From the NCBI GenBank assembly GCA_000969725.1, contig JXSR01S032318.1: DNA of 41,534 nt, one strand, 5' to 3'. Made by a program: the position numbers and the translations under genes. The stretch is from Ophiothrix spiculata. Lineage: Eukaryota; Echinodermata; Ophiuroidea; Amphilepidida; Ophiotrichidae. This document shows positions 32,566 through 41,135 of this stretch, one piece after another; position 1 is the first letter of the stretch, and each line of letters begins with the position of its first letter. Under the pieces are notes generated by a model. It worked only from the letters and a program-made list of their open reading frames with translations, was not told the origin of the DNA and did not search any database.

Positions 32566-32894
32566 CAGGGTTAGTACGGATCCTTGAAAGTCCTTAAAAG
32601 TCCTTGAATTTTATTTTGCAATTTCAAGGCCTTGAAAGTCCTTGAAAAACTGACTTTATCAAAAAAAGTACTTGAAAGTCCTGGAATTTTTGAATGTCAG
32701 AAATGTTAAAAACTAATATGTCAAAAGAATTTACCATGCAATTATTTTTGTCCAAAATGAGCGAAAACAAATTTAATTTATTTGTCAACACATTCCGCTG
32801 GCAGCTGCTGATAAGCGGAAAAGTCCTTGAATTCTTCTTGGAAAAGTCCTTGAAAGTCCTTGAATTTTGTAAATGAAAAAGTGTACTAACCCTG
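32566..32894. mobile_element. TCCTTGAAAG-word MITE with TAATA target duplication
   Basis: The ends CAGGGTTAGTAC and GTACTAACCCTG (with small spacer differences) are flanked by TAATA on both sides (32561-32565, 32895-32899). The outer thirds consist of AAGTCCTTGAAAGTCCTTG and similar, about ten copies of CCTTGAA on one strand plus the palindrome TTTCAAGGCCTTGAAA. The middle is unique. The reading frame 32694-32876 is the translation of this element. Confidence 0.85.
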
Positions 32895-33147
32895 TAATAT
32901 CAATGCCCACCAGATCACTACACAAAAATGATCATAATAACATTTCTAAAAACAAAACTTGAACAAACACAATTAAAACAGTTGACAGAGTTACATAGTT
33001 AGTGAGAATTATCCAATGGGTGCAATTATGATCCAGTAATCTGTTACTTGCACACATAAATTAAACTGAATATGTTGAGAAGTTAGGCAATATTTTCAGG
33101 ATATACAGAACACTTGCCAAACATTGCATTTTTGTTTATGTTACCAG
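32895..33147 (+). other. intron leading to the TM1 exon
   Basis: AT-rich sequence with acceptor TTATGTTACCAG at 33136-33147. GTTGAGAAGTTAGGCAAT near 33075 resembles a piece of the duplicated unit. Confidence 0.5.
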
Positions 33148-33201
33148 GTTGATATCTCAGCAGAAAACAAATTTGCATTGGAAGCCTTGACTTATATCTG
33201 C
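33148..33201 (+). CDS. Adhesion GPCR-like gene, exon: beginning of TM1, interrupted by a LINE
   Basis: After acceptor TTACCAG, in phase 0 as required by exon 27392-27497, the frame reads VDISAENKFALEALTYI. This matches the start of adhesion GPCR 7TM regions, where '...x-x-x-A-L-x-x-L-T-Y-I-G' leads into helix 1. From about 33199 the frame changes without a break into a LINE C-terminus (CLPRLWDEIPSNLHLF) and ends at a TAG at 33301. Either the exon is a pseudogene remnant, or the gene now makes a truncated receptor ending in about 35 LINE-derived residues. The rest of the helix is not found in the window. Confidence 0.75.
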
Positions 33202-33720
33202 CTTCCTCGCCTTTGGGATGAAATACCATCTAATTTACATCTTTTTAACAATCTCTCCTTTTTTAAGGATGGTTGTAAAAGTCATTATTATGGCTTTACT
33301 TAGTTGATGTTATTTATGGCGCAATTTGTATATTATATTTTGGTTTCTTTAGCTTACATGTTTTCCATATTTTAGATGATCTTGGTTATGTTTCTTTGTA
33401 TGGTATTTTAAGTCAAATTCTGTATATCATTGGTTTCCACTCCTCATTATTATATTTTATGCATAATTTTTGTGTAGCAATTTTTATGTTTTCACTAGGG
33501 ATAGGAGAGCACTTTTGTGGTTGGGTTAATCAGCCCATTCTTCCTATCCTGAATTGCTTGCCTTCTAGTCATAGTTTTCAGTGTTTGTTCTCTATTTTTT
33601 TTGTCAGTGAATATGTAAAGTAATATTTTCATGTTCTTGATTTATAATTCATGTATTGAAGTGCAAGAAATTCAAATAAATATTATCTTATCTTACCTTA
33701 TCTTATCTCATCTTATCTTA
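33202..33720 (+). mobile_element. CR1/L2-like LINE 3' end fused to the TM1 exon
   Basis: LPRLWDEIPSNLHLFNNLSF then FKDGCKSHYYGF is a typical C-terminus of a CR1/L2-like reverse transcriptase protein. About 350 bp of 3' UTR follow, ending in AAATAAATATT and an ATCTT microsatellite (33684-33720). It is truncated to its last 35 codons or so. No sequence resembling the rest of the TM1 exon follows the tail, so the junction is not a simple clean insertion. Confidence 0.7.
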
Positions 33721-33761
33721 ATCCTGTCTTGCAATATTATTTCAAAGTTGTTATAAAAGCT

Positions 33762-33838
33762 AAAGTTTCTCCCATAGGCAGTCCATACGTGGTGTTTGCT
33801 ACATTCCTCGAAGTACGTACATCAATAACATCTTATCC
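33762..33838. repeat. intron tag shared with 27740-27815, at a likely inversion breakpoint
   Basis: GGCAGTCCATACGTGG, TGTTTGCTACATTCC and GTACATCAATAACAT match the intron downstream of the + GPS exon in the same orientation. The adjoining sequence from 33840 onwards matches the same intron in reverse complement. The switch of orientation lies near 33840. Confidence 0.7.
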
Positions 33839-33929
33839 CTATGTTCTTCAAATACAACACACCAAACTGGAAAAATATTGATCAAAATATATGCATTTTT
33901 GATGGATATGAAGAATAACTTGAACTTAC

Positions 33930-34035
33930 ATCAGCCACTTGAATGAGTACAGCAAAACTGGAGAGATGATAGATGTTGCAGGTTACATGGCTGGTATTAG
34001 CAGATGCCAGCTGACAGCCATCTTCACTCCATAAC
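33930..34035 (-). CDS. Second adhesion GPCR-like gene, GPS exon (minus strand)
   Basis: A 106-nt exon read on the minus strand (acceptor GTTTTTCAG, donor GTAAGT), identical in length and phase to the + strand GPS exon. It encodes LWSEDGCQLASANTSHVTC and NIYHLSSFAVLIQVAD. The tripeptide H-L-S is an accepted variant of the GPS cleavage site, so self-cleavage before Ser is plausible. As in the + copy, the last Cys of the motif is missing (Ile here). No TM1 exon follows downstream on this strand in the window. Confidence 0.9.
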
Positions 34036-34149
34036 CTGAAAAACAGATAAAAGGTATCCATCAGAGAAATGTCCCTTGCTTCATGAGGATGTGATGTATA
34101 TACACTTATCTTGACAATAAAACTTCCAAAACGATAAGATAACCTTCCG

Positions 34150-34700
34150 TTTTACGAGTCATACTGCTCAATTATTATTATCTAATCTTTTCAATATTAA
34201 CGATATGTATAATATGGAACTAGGAGTTTTTATGTACAGATTTAACATTACTGACATACCAATATCATTCAAAGAATACTTTAAAAACTCTCCTATATCC
34301 ATAAGTATAAAACAAGTCATACCAAAGATTTGCAATCAACCAATAAGAAAAAAAGCCTTTTCCGACCAATGCACAAAAGTGAACAGCCCCGTATTATGGA
34401 ACTTTTTGCCCAAAACTATTAATAGTCTAAGTCCGTTAAGCATTTTAGAATTTTATTCAAACGTCACCTATTGCAAGCCTATTATAAGTAACATGCCTCC
34501 TACATATTTTGAGTTAATCATTGTTGTGTCTGTTGGTATTTTTATTTTCTTTACTGCTTTCTGAGTTTTGTAATGTTATACAAGGGTAGGCTATTTAACA
34601 GGGCATCATTGGCCTTCCAGCTGTCTCTTCCTTAAGATTTTTAACTGTTGTCATTTTTGATGTATTGTTTGCATGGAAATAAAGTTTGATTTTTTTAAAA
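34150..34700 (+). mobile_element. LINE 3' end, 5'-truncated
   Basis: The + strand frame carries NLFNINDMYNMELGVFMYRF, IPISFKEYFKN and KVNSPVLWNFLPKTINSLSP, the C-terminal region of Rex1/CR1-like LINE proteins (F-M-Y...S-F...S-x-x-L-W-N-x-L-P). A short 3' UTR ends at GGAAATAAAGTTTGA near 34700. It lies in the intron of the minus-strand receptor gene, in opposite orientation. The 119-codon frame at 34205-34564 is part of it. Confidence 0.7.
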
Positions 34701-34936
34701 TTTATATGTTGGATTTGTACTTCAATTAGTTCTATCCCGCAACACTGTGCTGCAATAAGTCTGCATAATGAGAACTAAATCCACATCTTGATATTATTAG
34801 AATTAAGCCTTCGGCAGTGGCATATTTAGTGGTACCAAGGAAGCATTCTTTAATACCAAAGGGGTGGGGGTGTATGAAATCATATATTTTGTTATTTTGC
34901 GGCTTCCTTAGAAGAGTTTTAATCAGTTATTCATAA

Positions 34937-36003
34937 GGGACCGTTCATTATTTACAGGGGAGGGGGGGGGGGGGGGGAGAAACATAGGGGGGTTCATGGG
35001 ATTTTTATTTGGTCGATAGGGGGGGGGGGTCATGTAAAACTTGTGCCTGATGTTTGACCAATGTAAGCCTGATTTTGACATTTTAAGATAAAGATTCTAA
35101 ATTTTTAGCCCGCATATTATACATACAAATTTGTTTCAAATTCTTGCAAAGTTCGCACAAAAGTTTACACGGTATAAGAATAACCTTCATGTTAAGGAAA
35201 GACTAAATAAAATGGTACATGTTATTTGAGAAGACTACCCTTTTCTACTACCTCTTCCACAGTGGCGGCATGGGGCATTTGCCCTACAAAATACTTCTTT
35301 GACCCCCAGCGCAAAATTCTCTCAATTACCCCTTTTTATTGATCATTTTGAAGTAAAATGTACAAATTTTGCACGCTTGCGCATTTAGACAAAAATAGAC
35401 GTTTTTAAGCCAAAGAACCAAATTTGTCTAAAAAATTTTGCACGCTATGCGCGTGTTAAAATTTTTGCCCCGACAATTTTTTTTGTCCCCCAGAAATTTG
35501 TCTTGCCCCCTGTTTGACCCCCCAGAAATGAGGTGCTGGTGCCGCCGCTGCTCTACCACTGAACGTCCCAATTTTGTTCTGCTGGAAGCAATAATTGCGT
35601 ATCCCATCATCTTTGACTTACTCCAACTGAACTAAGGCAAATGCAGATATATAGCAAATACAAAGGATGTTCTAAATGTTCTAAAAACAATTTCTTCTCC
35701 ACGGAAGAAGGTGCATCGAATCTGTTGAAGGCAAGGAAATTAAAAGGGAAATCTTGCAGCCAGTTTGATCTGACTGCCGTGTGAATCCCTTGCCCCAATC
35801 TACACATGATGGCTTTTTGAATTGCATGATTCGGAGGTACATGGCCTTTTTACAAAGGGGGGGGGGGTCATGTATAATTTATCAGCGGAATAGGGGGGGT
35901 TGCATAATTTTTGATGCTCGAATAGGGGGGTCACAAAACTTTTCAGATCAGACCCGCAACTTCCCCCCCCCCCCCCCCTCCCCTGTAAATAATGAACGGT
36001 CCC
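34937..36003. mobile_element. PIF/Harbinger-like element with TAA duplication
   Basis: GGGACCGTTCATTATTTACA and its reverse complement TGTAAATAATGAACGGTCCC form the ends, bordered inward by a long G run and a long C run. TAA lies directly outside both ends, the 3-bp target typical of PIF/Harbinger. Short modules such as GGGGGGTCATGTA recur at 35023 and 35865. A hAT-like MITE is nested at 35260-35550. No transposase is found. Confidence 0.8.
35260..35550. mobile_element. hAT-like MITE nested in the Harbinger-like element
   Basis: The ends CAGTGGCGGCA and TGCCGCCGCTG (interrupted by one or two mismatches) are flanked by CTCTTCCA (35252-35259) and CTCTACCA (35551-35558), an 8-bp duplication with one mismatch. 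The interior has TTTTGCACGC twice and no protein. Confidence 0.75.
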
Positions 36004-36171
36004 TAATGAAAGGATTAATTTTTCAACTCTATTATAAACCAGGTCAATGAATTAAATCTATGCATAACATTTCAAAACAAAACACACCTTCAAAATAACA
36101 CAAAAGGTGACAAAAACATAAGCAAATTACACAATAGAACAAACTCTCTCAAAGAAAAAATGAATGCTTAC

Positions 36172-36224
36172 TTCTTTTCTAAATCAAAGTAGCTACAAAA
36201 GGACTTGCCTTTCTTTTTCCATCC
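36172..36224 (-). CDS. Second adhesion GPCR-like gene, exon: start of the GPS (minus strand)
   Basis: A 53-nt exon on the minus strand (acceptor GCTTGCAG, donor GTAAGC), the same length as its + counterpart at 24589-24641. It encodes GWKKKGKSFCSYFDLEKK, with the identical C-S-Y-F-D-L-E-K-K ending. The first half is different (KKKGKS instead of KKNDTP), so this is a diverged copy rather than a sequencing duplicate of the + exon. Confidence 0.85.
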
Positions 36225-36638
36225 CTGCAAGCAAAAAAAAATATGACCGTGCATATACCATCAAATGTTATAGGAATTATATATGCACAACAAACACAAG
36301 TTTTATGCTCTTCTGTAAAGAACAAATCCCTATATAATCATACACAATGTTTTCATTACGACTTAATAATATACATTAAAATAATATCCATTCCCTGTAT
36401 AACATTTCTCTAATTGGCATATTTTCACCGCTGAGGGATATCGGAACTCGGAACGAGGCCAAGAATGGTATTGTGTGATACACCCTGACCAATTGACACA
36501 CAGATATGACACAATGAATCACGTTTCACTATTCTTGAACTCGCTCTGAATTGTGATATCCATCTGCCTCTAAAATATCCCAATTATAGGAATGGTACGG
36601 CTTCTACAATATAATTTTAGGAGTAAAGTGTGTCAATG
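36225..36638 (-). other. intron of the minus-strand gene, no feature recognised
   Basis: AT-rich sequence before the SINE. No exon or repeat is recognised. Confidence 0.4.
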
Positions 36639-36867
36639 TTACCGTGGCCGAGCAGTTAGAGCATGGGTCTCGTAATACAGAGATCGTGGGTTCAAGTCCT
36701 GGGCCGGGCGGTTTTTCGTCTCCTTGATTCCTTGGCAAAAAACTTTACTCTAATTGCTCCGTGGTTGAACAGTCACGTAAAGCCGTGGGTCCCCTGTACA
36801 AATAGACTCCTTCATGGGGTATGCATGTTATGCAAGTACTTGTATCATTAATTGATTGATTGAATAT
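36639..36867 (+). mobile_element. tRNA-derived SINE
   Basis: The head resembles a tRNA, possibly tRNA-Thr with a CGT-like loop (GTCTCGTAATACAG). It has an A box TGGCCGAGCAGTTAGAGC at 36645 and a B box GGGTTCAAGTCC at 36688, the internal promoter for RNA polymerase III. A central body CCTTGGCAAAAAACTTTACT, seen in several marine-animal SINEs, follows, and then an ATTG microsatellite tail. The acceptor-stem ends do not pair well, so it is not a functional tRNA gene. Confidence 0.8.
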
Positions 36868-36969
36868 TAGCATCCCCATCAAAGATCTTTTCATATCTGA
36901 CCAAACAGAAAGATCCAACGACAACCCCCCCCCCCTGAAAAAAAAAGGAAAAAAGGAAACAATACCAAC

Positions 36970-37160
36970 CTGCTGCATTTCAAAGAGAATCTGAATTGGG
37001 TCATCATCAGTGGTATTATATGAAATGTGTTTATTCTTGTCACCAAATAAAGATATTGATATGACATGGCTTCCCAGGATAGAAGATCCGGTGCTTGAGA
37101 TGCTTGTATTCACAGATGTGTTTTGATACTCTTTCTGAACACCAATAGCTGCCCATGAAG
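36970..37160 (-). CDS. Second adhesion GPCR-like gene, exon: GAIN beta-sandwich (minus strand)
   Basis: A 191-nt exon on the minus strand (acceptor CATTTACAG, donor CAG/GTTGGT). It encodes ASWAAIGVQKEYQNTSVNTS, then ILGSHVISISLFGDKNKH and NTTDDDPIQILFEMQQ. It is the paralogue of 23251-23438, with one extra acidic residue and roughly three quarters of residues identical. The donor and the first intron bases are conserved too. Upstream exons of this gene, if any, would lie beyond 37160, but no relatives of exons 21610, 20757 or the lectin were recognised up to the end of the window. Confidence 0.9.
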
Positions 37161-37589
37161 CTGTAAATGTACAAAATTAGAATTGGAAATGACTCCCAAT
37201 TTACACAATTTGTAAATTTGTGGTGTTTTATCCTGACGATAGAATTTCCTACCACTTTCGTGAACTATGTGCAAATATGTTACCAATCTTCTGTGAAAAG
37301 CGCAATGAAAAATTCGCTAACATGTCAGAGAAATTTTACTTTGAAGTCATTTGGAGCAAAAAAACATTTTCGTGCGAGGTCACAAACGTTACCGAACGTT
37401 ACATGAACTTTATTCAGTATTTTGGAAATTATTTTAATCTTTAAACACCTGCATGTCTTGATCCCACCAGTGAGCACCATTATCAACAACAAACTCGTTG
37501 ATATAATGTTTATGCTAGGTTCTGTGGCCATTTAAAAGTGAAATTTTCCAATTTTTCGGTCACAAACGTTACTTTGGAATCACCCATTG
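37161..37589 (-). other. intron or flank with a short repeated motif
   Basis: TCACAAACGTTAC occurs twice (37380, 37559), once followed by CGAACGTT, which is itself near-palindromic. It is possibly part of a decayed element whose ends I cannot fix. No exon is supported. Confidence 0.4.
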
Positions 37590-38082
37590 CTAATGCAATT
37601 GAATACGCCAGTACAAGACAACCCCAACTCCAATAGCTCCCTTCTGTTAAGTTCTTGAAAATATAAATGCATATAAATCTCTGAAAATGCTTTTCAAATT
37701 ACTAAAAAGCATTTCCATGTCTATAACCCAATCATAGTGTCACATTTGACCTTGTAGTTGACTTTTTTTAGACATTGTTAGAATTTTTTTCTAGTATATA
37801 GTTGCATAGGGGAGCTCATGGAGTTGGGGTTTTCTTTTACTGGCTGTTTAAATATAGCAACTATACTATAACGATTATCCAACAATGTCTATAAAAGGTC
37901 AAATGTGACACTATGACTAGGATATTGACATGGAAATGCTATTTTAGTGATGTGAGAGCATTTTCAGAGATTTGTATGCATTTATATGTTATAAGTATAA
38001 TTAACAGAAGGGAGCTATTGGAGTTGACCATTTCTTACACTGGCAGTTACACTCGCGTATTCAATTTATTTTCAATTGCTTG
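37590..38082. mobile_element. foldback element of about 490 bp
   Basis: GCAATTGAATACGCCAGTAC and CAACTCCAATAGCTCCC...TCTGTTAA on the left are mirrored on the right by TTAACAGAAGGGAGCTATTG, GTTG...CACTGGCAG and CGCGTATTCAATT. Further in, CAATCATAGTGTCACATTTG is mirrored by CAAATGTGACACTATGA. A third partial copy of the outer module (GGAGCTCATGGAGTTGGGGT) lies in the middle at 37812. No protein. Confidence 0.8.
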
Positions 38083-39089
38083 TGCCTTCCAATGCACAAT
38101 TGTTTCTGTGTCTTGGTTTTAAATATACGAAAATGATCGTACTTAAAGAATCACATAAATGGTTACAGGCACAAGTGAAAACGAACTACCGAAAACTGAT
38201 AGAGAAAATATGCTCAATATTTAAAGTCTGTAGATATACCGGTATACTATCCCGTATCTTTTGTTTGTTTGTTTGTTCACATGTTTACCCCGGTTGGTCC
38301 GTGACGGACACATGCCATTAGACCCATGATGAACTCATGGTCTCTTCCAAGCTCATACAAAAGTACCAACCTGGATAGCCAGAAATGGCTAATCTATGCA
38401 TGCTGGCCAATGCATCTTTGAAAAGATGCCGAAAATAGAAAAGATAGCAAGAAAAAGAGAAAGAGAAAGATGGCCACTCCCAACATAATTGTACAATTTA
38501 CTCTTAGCCCTTACTTTGTGAGAAAAGAATTACACCTGTACTTTTATACATTGATCTTTTGCTATAAATCGATTAGTATATTTGTAACTAGTAATAATTA
38601 ACAACTTTTGAACATAAACATTGTTTAAAGTCAAACCTTGACATTTAAAATACTATATACAACCAACAACGTAAAGCATTGCGTAGTTTCCAGTACAGAT
38701 AAAGAGTAAAACAAACATTAATATGTATTTACTTACCATTCATTCATTTTCTGTCTTATTTCTATTTAATTTTCTGTTCTCGGCCAGGCTTTTGATGGTT
38801 CCGAAATAATTTGTCATCAAACGTCAATTTTGTGTTCCGTAAAGTTGAAAATGCATATCTTGTCCATTGTTTATAATGAGTAGTAGTTTAAAGAAAGTTC
38901 TTTCTGCCACCGGACTGCAAGTACCTGCCATTCATTGACACAAATACCACTGCTGACGATCTGAATTATTTCAAAGAGCGAGATCGTCTTTATTCTTGAT
39001 AATTTTTAATTTTATCTATTACGATCGTCATATTGAATTGTAGCTCTTATTCTTCCTGAACACACTATCGGCTGGAATATGGTTCAATT
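38083..39089. other. no feature recognised
   Basis: AT-rich sequence with a short GAAAAA/GAAAGA microsatellite near 38447-38470. On the minus strand AATGGTAAGTAAAT near 38735-38748 would make a good splice donor, but no exon can be supported beside it. Confidence 0.35.
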
Positions 39090-39680
39090 CTTACTAATAT
39101 GGCACAAACGCAATTGGAAACTATCAATCTGTTCAACATTTGTTGTAAGATAATAAGATATTCCTTAATCTTCAAAATCAGTTGATACTGCTGTCAACTT
39201 GATGAAAAATTATTCCAAATCTTGCTAATGCCTCAGACGCAATTCATTAACATTTATAAATACCAACGTATCGTAAGGTGGGTTCCTAAATCCTCAAGAT
39301 CAATGAATATTCTTAGTAATGCCTTAAAAGCAATTGATAACACGACCAACATTACAAGATGATCCCCAAATCATCAAAATCAATGGATATGTTGATACCG
39401 CTTTCAGTGTCTTTGAAACATACCGTAGTTAGATGGTCCAATTCCTGCAAGGGCCTCAGGCGCAATTAATAACACGATCAATGTAAGATGGTTCCTATAA
39501 CTCAATGGATTCCCAGATATGATTAAAAAACAATAGATACATAAATATCGCAATCAACCAGTTCAAATAAGATTCCAATCTTCTGATGCCAGACACAAAT
39601 CTAAAAAAAACTTGCTGATGTTTTCTAAATCCTTCAAATCAATAGATACTTTGGTCACATTGTTCACATAACTGTAGACA
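39090..39680. repeat. degenerate tandem repeat, units of about 90-130 bp
   Basis: The series GCACAAACGCAATTGGAAAC (39099), GCCTCAGACGCAATTCATTA (39231), GCCTTAAAAGCAATTGATAA (39322), GCCTCAGGCGCAATTAATAA (39452) and a weaker one near 39585 repeats. Each is followed by a TAAGATGNTTCC-like stretch and an AATCAATGGATAT-like stretch. Spacing varies, so it is an old satellite-like array. Confidence 0.65.
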
Positions 39681-40787
39681 GGAATTCAACATCGGTAATC
39701 TTGGAGAAACCAGCTACACAGTGTCACCACAACATTGACACTTTGCTCTGAATATATTGGGCTACACATGTCGACTAGATGAATAAAGAAAATGGGTCAA
39801 AACGCAAGATACGAATGAATAATAATGTAAAGCACCAATTATGATGTTGCTAAGCAGTAACCAGACGATGTAAAAAACGTTTTGATATACAAAAGATGAA
39901 CTCGTTTTATCATTAAGCACTTAGCCAGTTTCCAGTTAGAAAGTATTTAATTAATCTATATCATTACTTACGCTTATTTCTTACATAAGAATGTCAGTCA
40001 GTTGATATGCATCATATCATTTCGCTTCCACTTTGATCGATTGTTAAACTGAATAAAACATGAATCTAAACAATTAATTGGAACCAAACGTTTTAAGCAT
40101 TGTAAGTGCTTAACTAATAAAAGGAACATTGCTGGGAAAGTTTCTTCATTAAAATTTAGATTTTGAGTTTTTACGTGATATTGATGGTTTAAATGCAGCT
40201 TTGAAAGCTTATAAGCTTGAAAAGTAGCTTTTGAAAGGGAAGAAAATGAATTTTGGTGAAGGCTGGCTCAATAAAATTGCAAGTTACGAATGGCTGTGAC
40301 AAGGAACTGGGCTGGCAGAGGATTACCTGAGGGCTAAGAGCGACGGCTGACAATTGATTACAGCATAGATAATAGACACATGGATGGTCACCACGATTAA
40401 CCTTGATTAGCATTGAATAGAATTTCTATAGAGCTAGGAAAATTCTTTTGAAGCTATGTCTGTCTCAGCAGCACTTGAGATTAGAACGGTTTGAATAGCG
40501 CGGGAGTTATTATCAATGAAAACCAATGATCCAAGACAATGGGATATACATAGTTAGCTCATGGCGTAGTCTTTGCTCAATCAACAATTCCAATGTCGAA
40601 TAATGCAATTAATATATTGAAATTAAAAAAAACACCACGGTAAATGAAGACATTTTTAGCTTCCTTCAAAGTGAAATAATTTATTAAGAAGTTTCACCGT
40701 GTCTTTTATTTTACACAAGATTCACCTCAATTGCACCATGAAAAACAATTCGGCTATATTTAGTGAACTGACTCTTCAACTGTAACA
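39681..40787. other. no feature recognised
   Basis: AT-rich sequence. A minus-strand frame at 40189-40413 has no recognisable motif. No repeat could be delimited. Confidence 0.35.
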
Positions 40788-41135
40788 CCCTGGTCACATA
40801 ACCACCGGTGTCCGACCGGCGTCTGCAAAGCCGCAACGTCGGTATGACATCGGTATGACACCGCTGAGTGCTTGCGAGCTCTTGCGATGTCCGGTCGGAC
40901 TCCGGTGGTTATTAGACCATAACTGAAGACATCGTATACACGCCGCAAGGTTTTAACTCAGAATTAAATTCTTGCGGCATGCTTCCGGCATCTTACGGCG
41001 TTACGGACACCGACCGGACACCGGTCGGACTCCGGTCGGTGTCCGGTCGGACACCGACTCCGGTCGGTGCTGAAATATACCTGGTATGACGCCGTAAACA
41101 CATCGTAACCTCGCCGCAAGCTTATGTGACCAGGG
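40788..41135. mobile_element. CCGGTCGG-word MITE
   Basis: The ends CCCTGGTCACATAA and TTATGTGACCAGGG are perfect inverted repeats. Inside, GTCCGACCGG, CCGGTCGGAC, ACACCGG and CCGCAAG/CTTGCGG recur in both orientations, with an exceptionally high CG content for the window. The sub-terminal ACCACCGG is mirrored at 40904 by CCGGTGGTTAT, so one half may be an internal copy of the end. No target duplication is clear and there is no ORF. Confidence 0.85.

Noticed and set aside
18487..32894. Common superfamily for all word-type elements based on CCCTG/CAGGG-like ends
   Set aside because: The ends occur in opposite polarity among them, and some (TATGGCG, CACTGAAAAC) do not fit, so only the shared interior design is claimed.
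36639..36712. Functional tRNA gene
   Set aside because: The acceptor stem does not pair well and a SINE body and ATTG tail follow.
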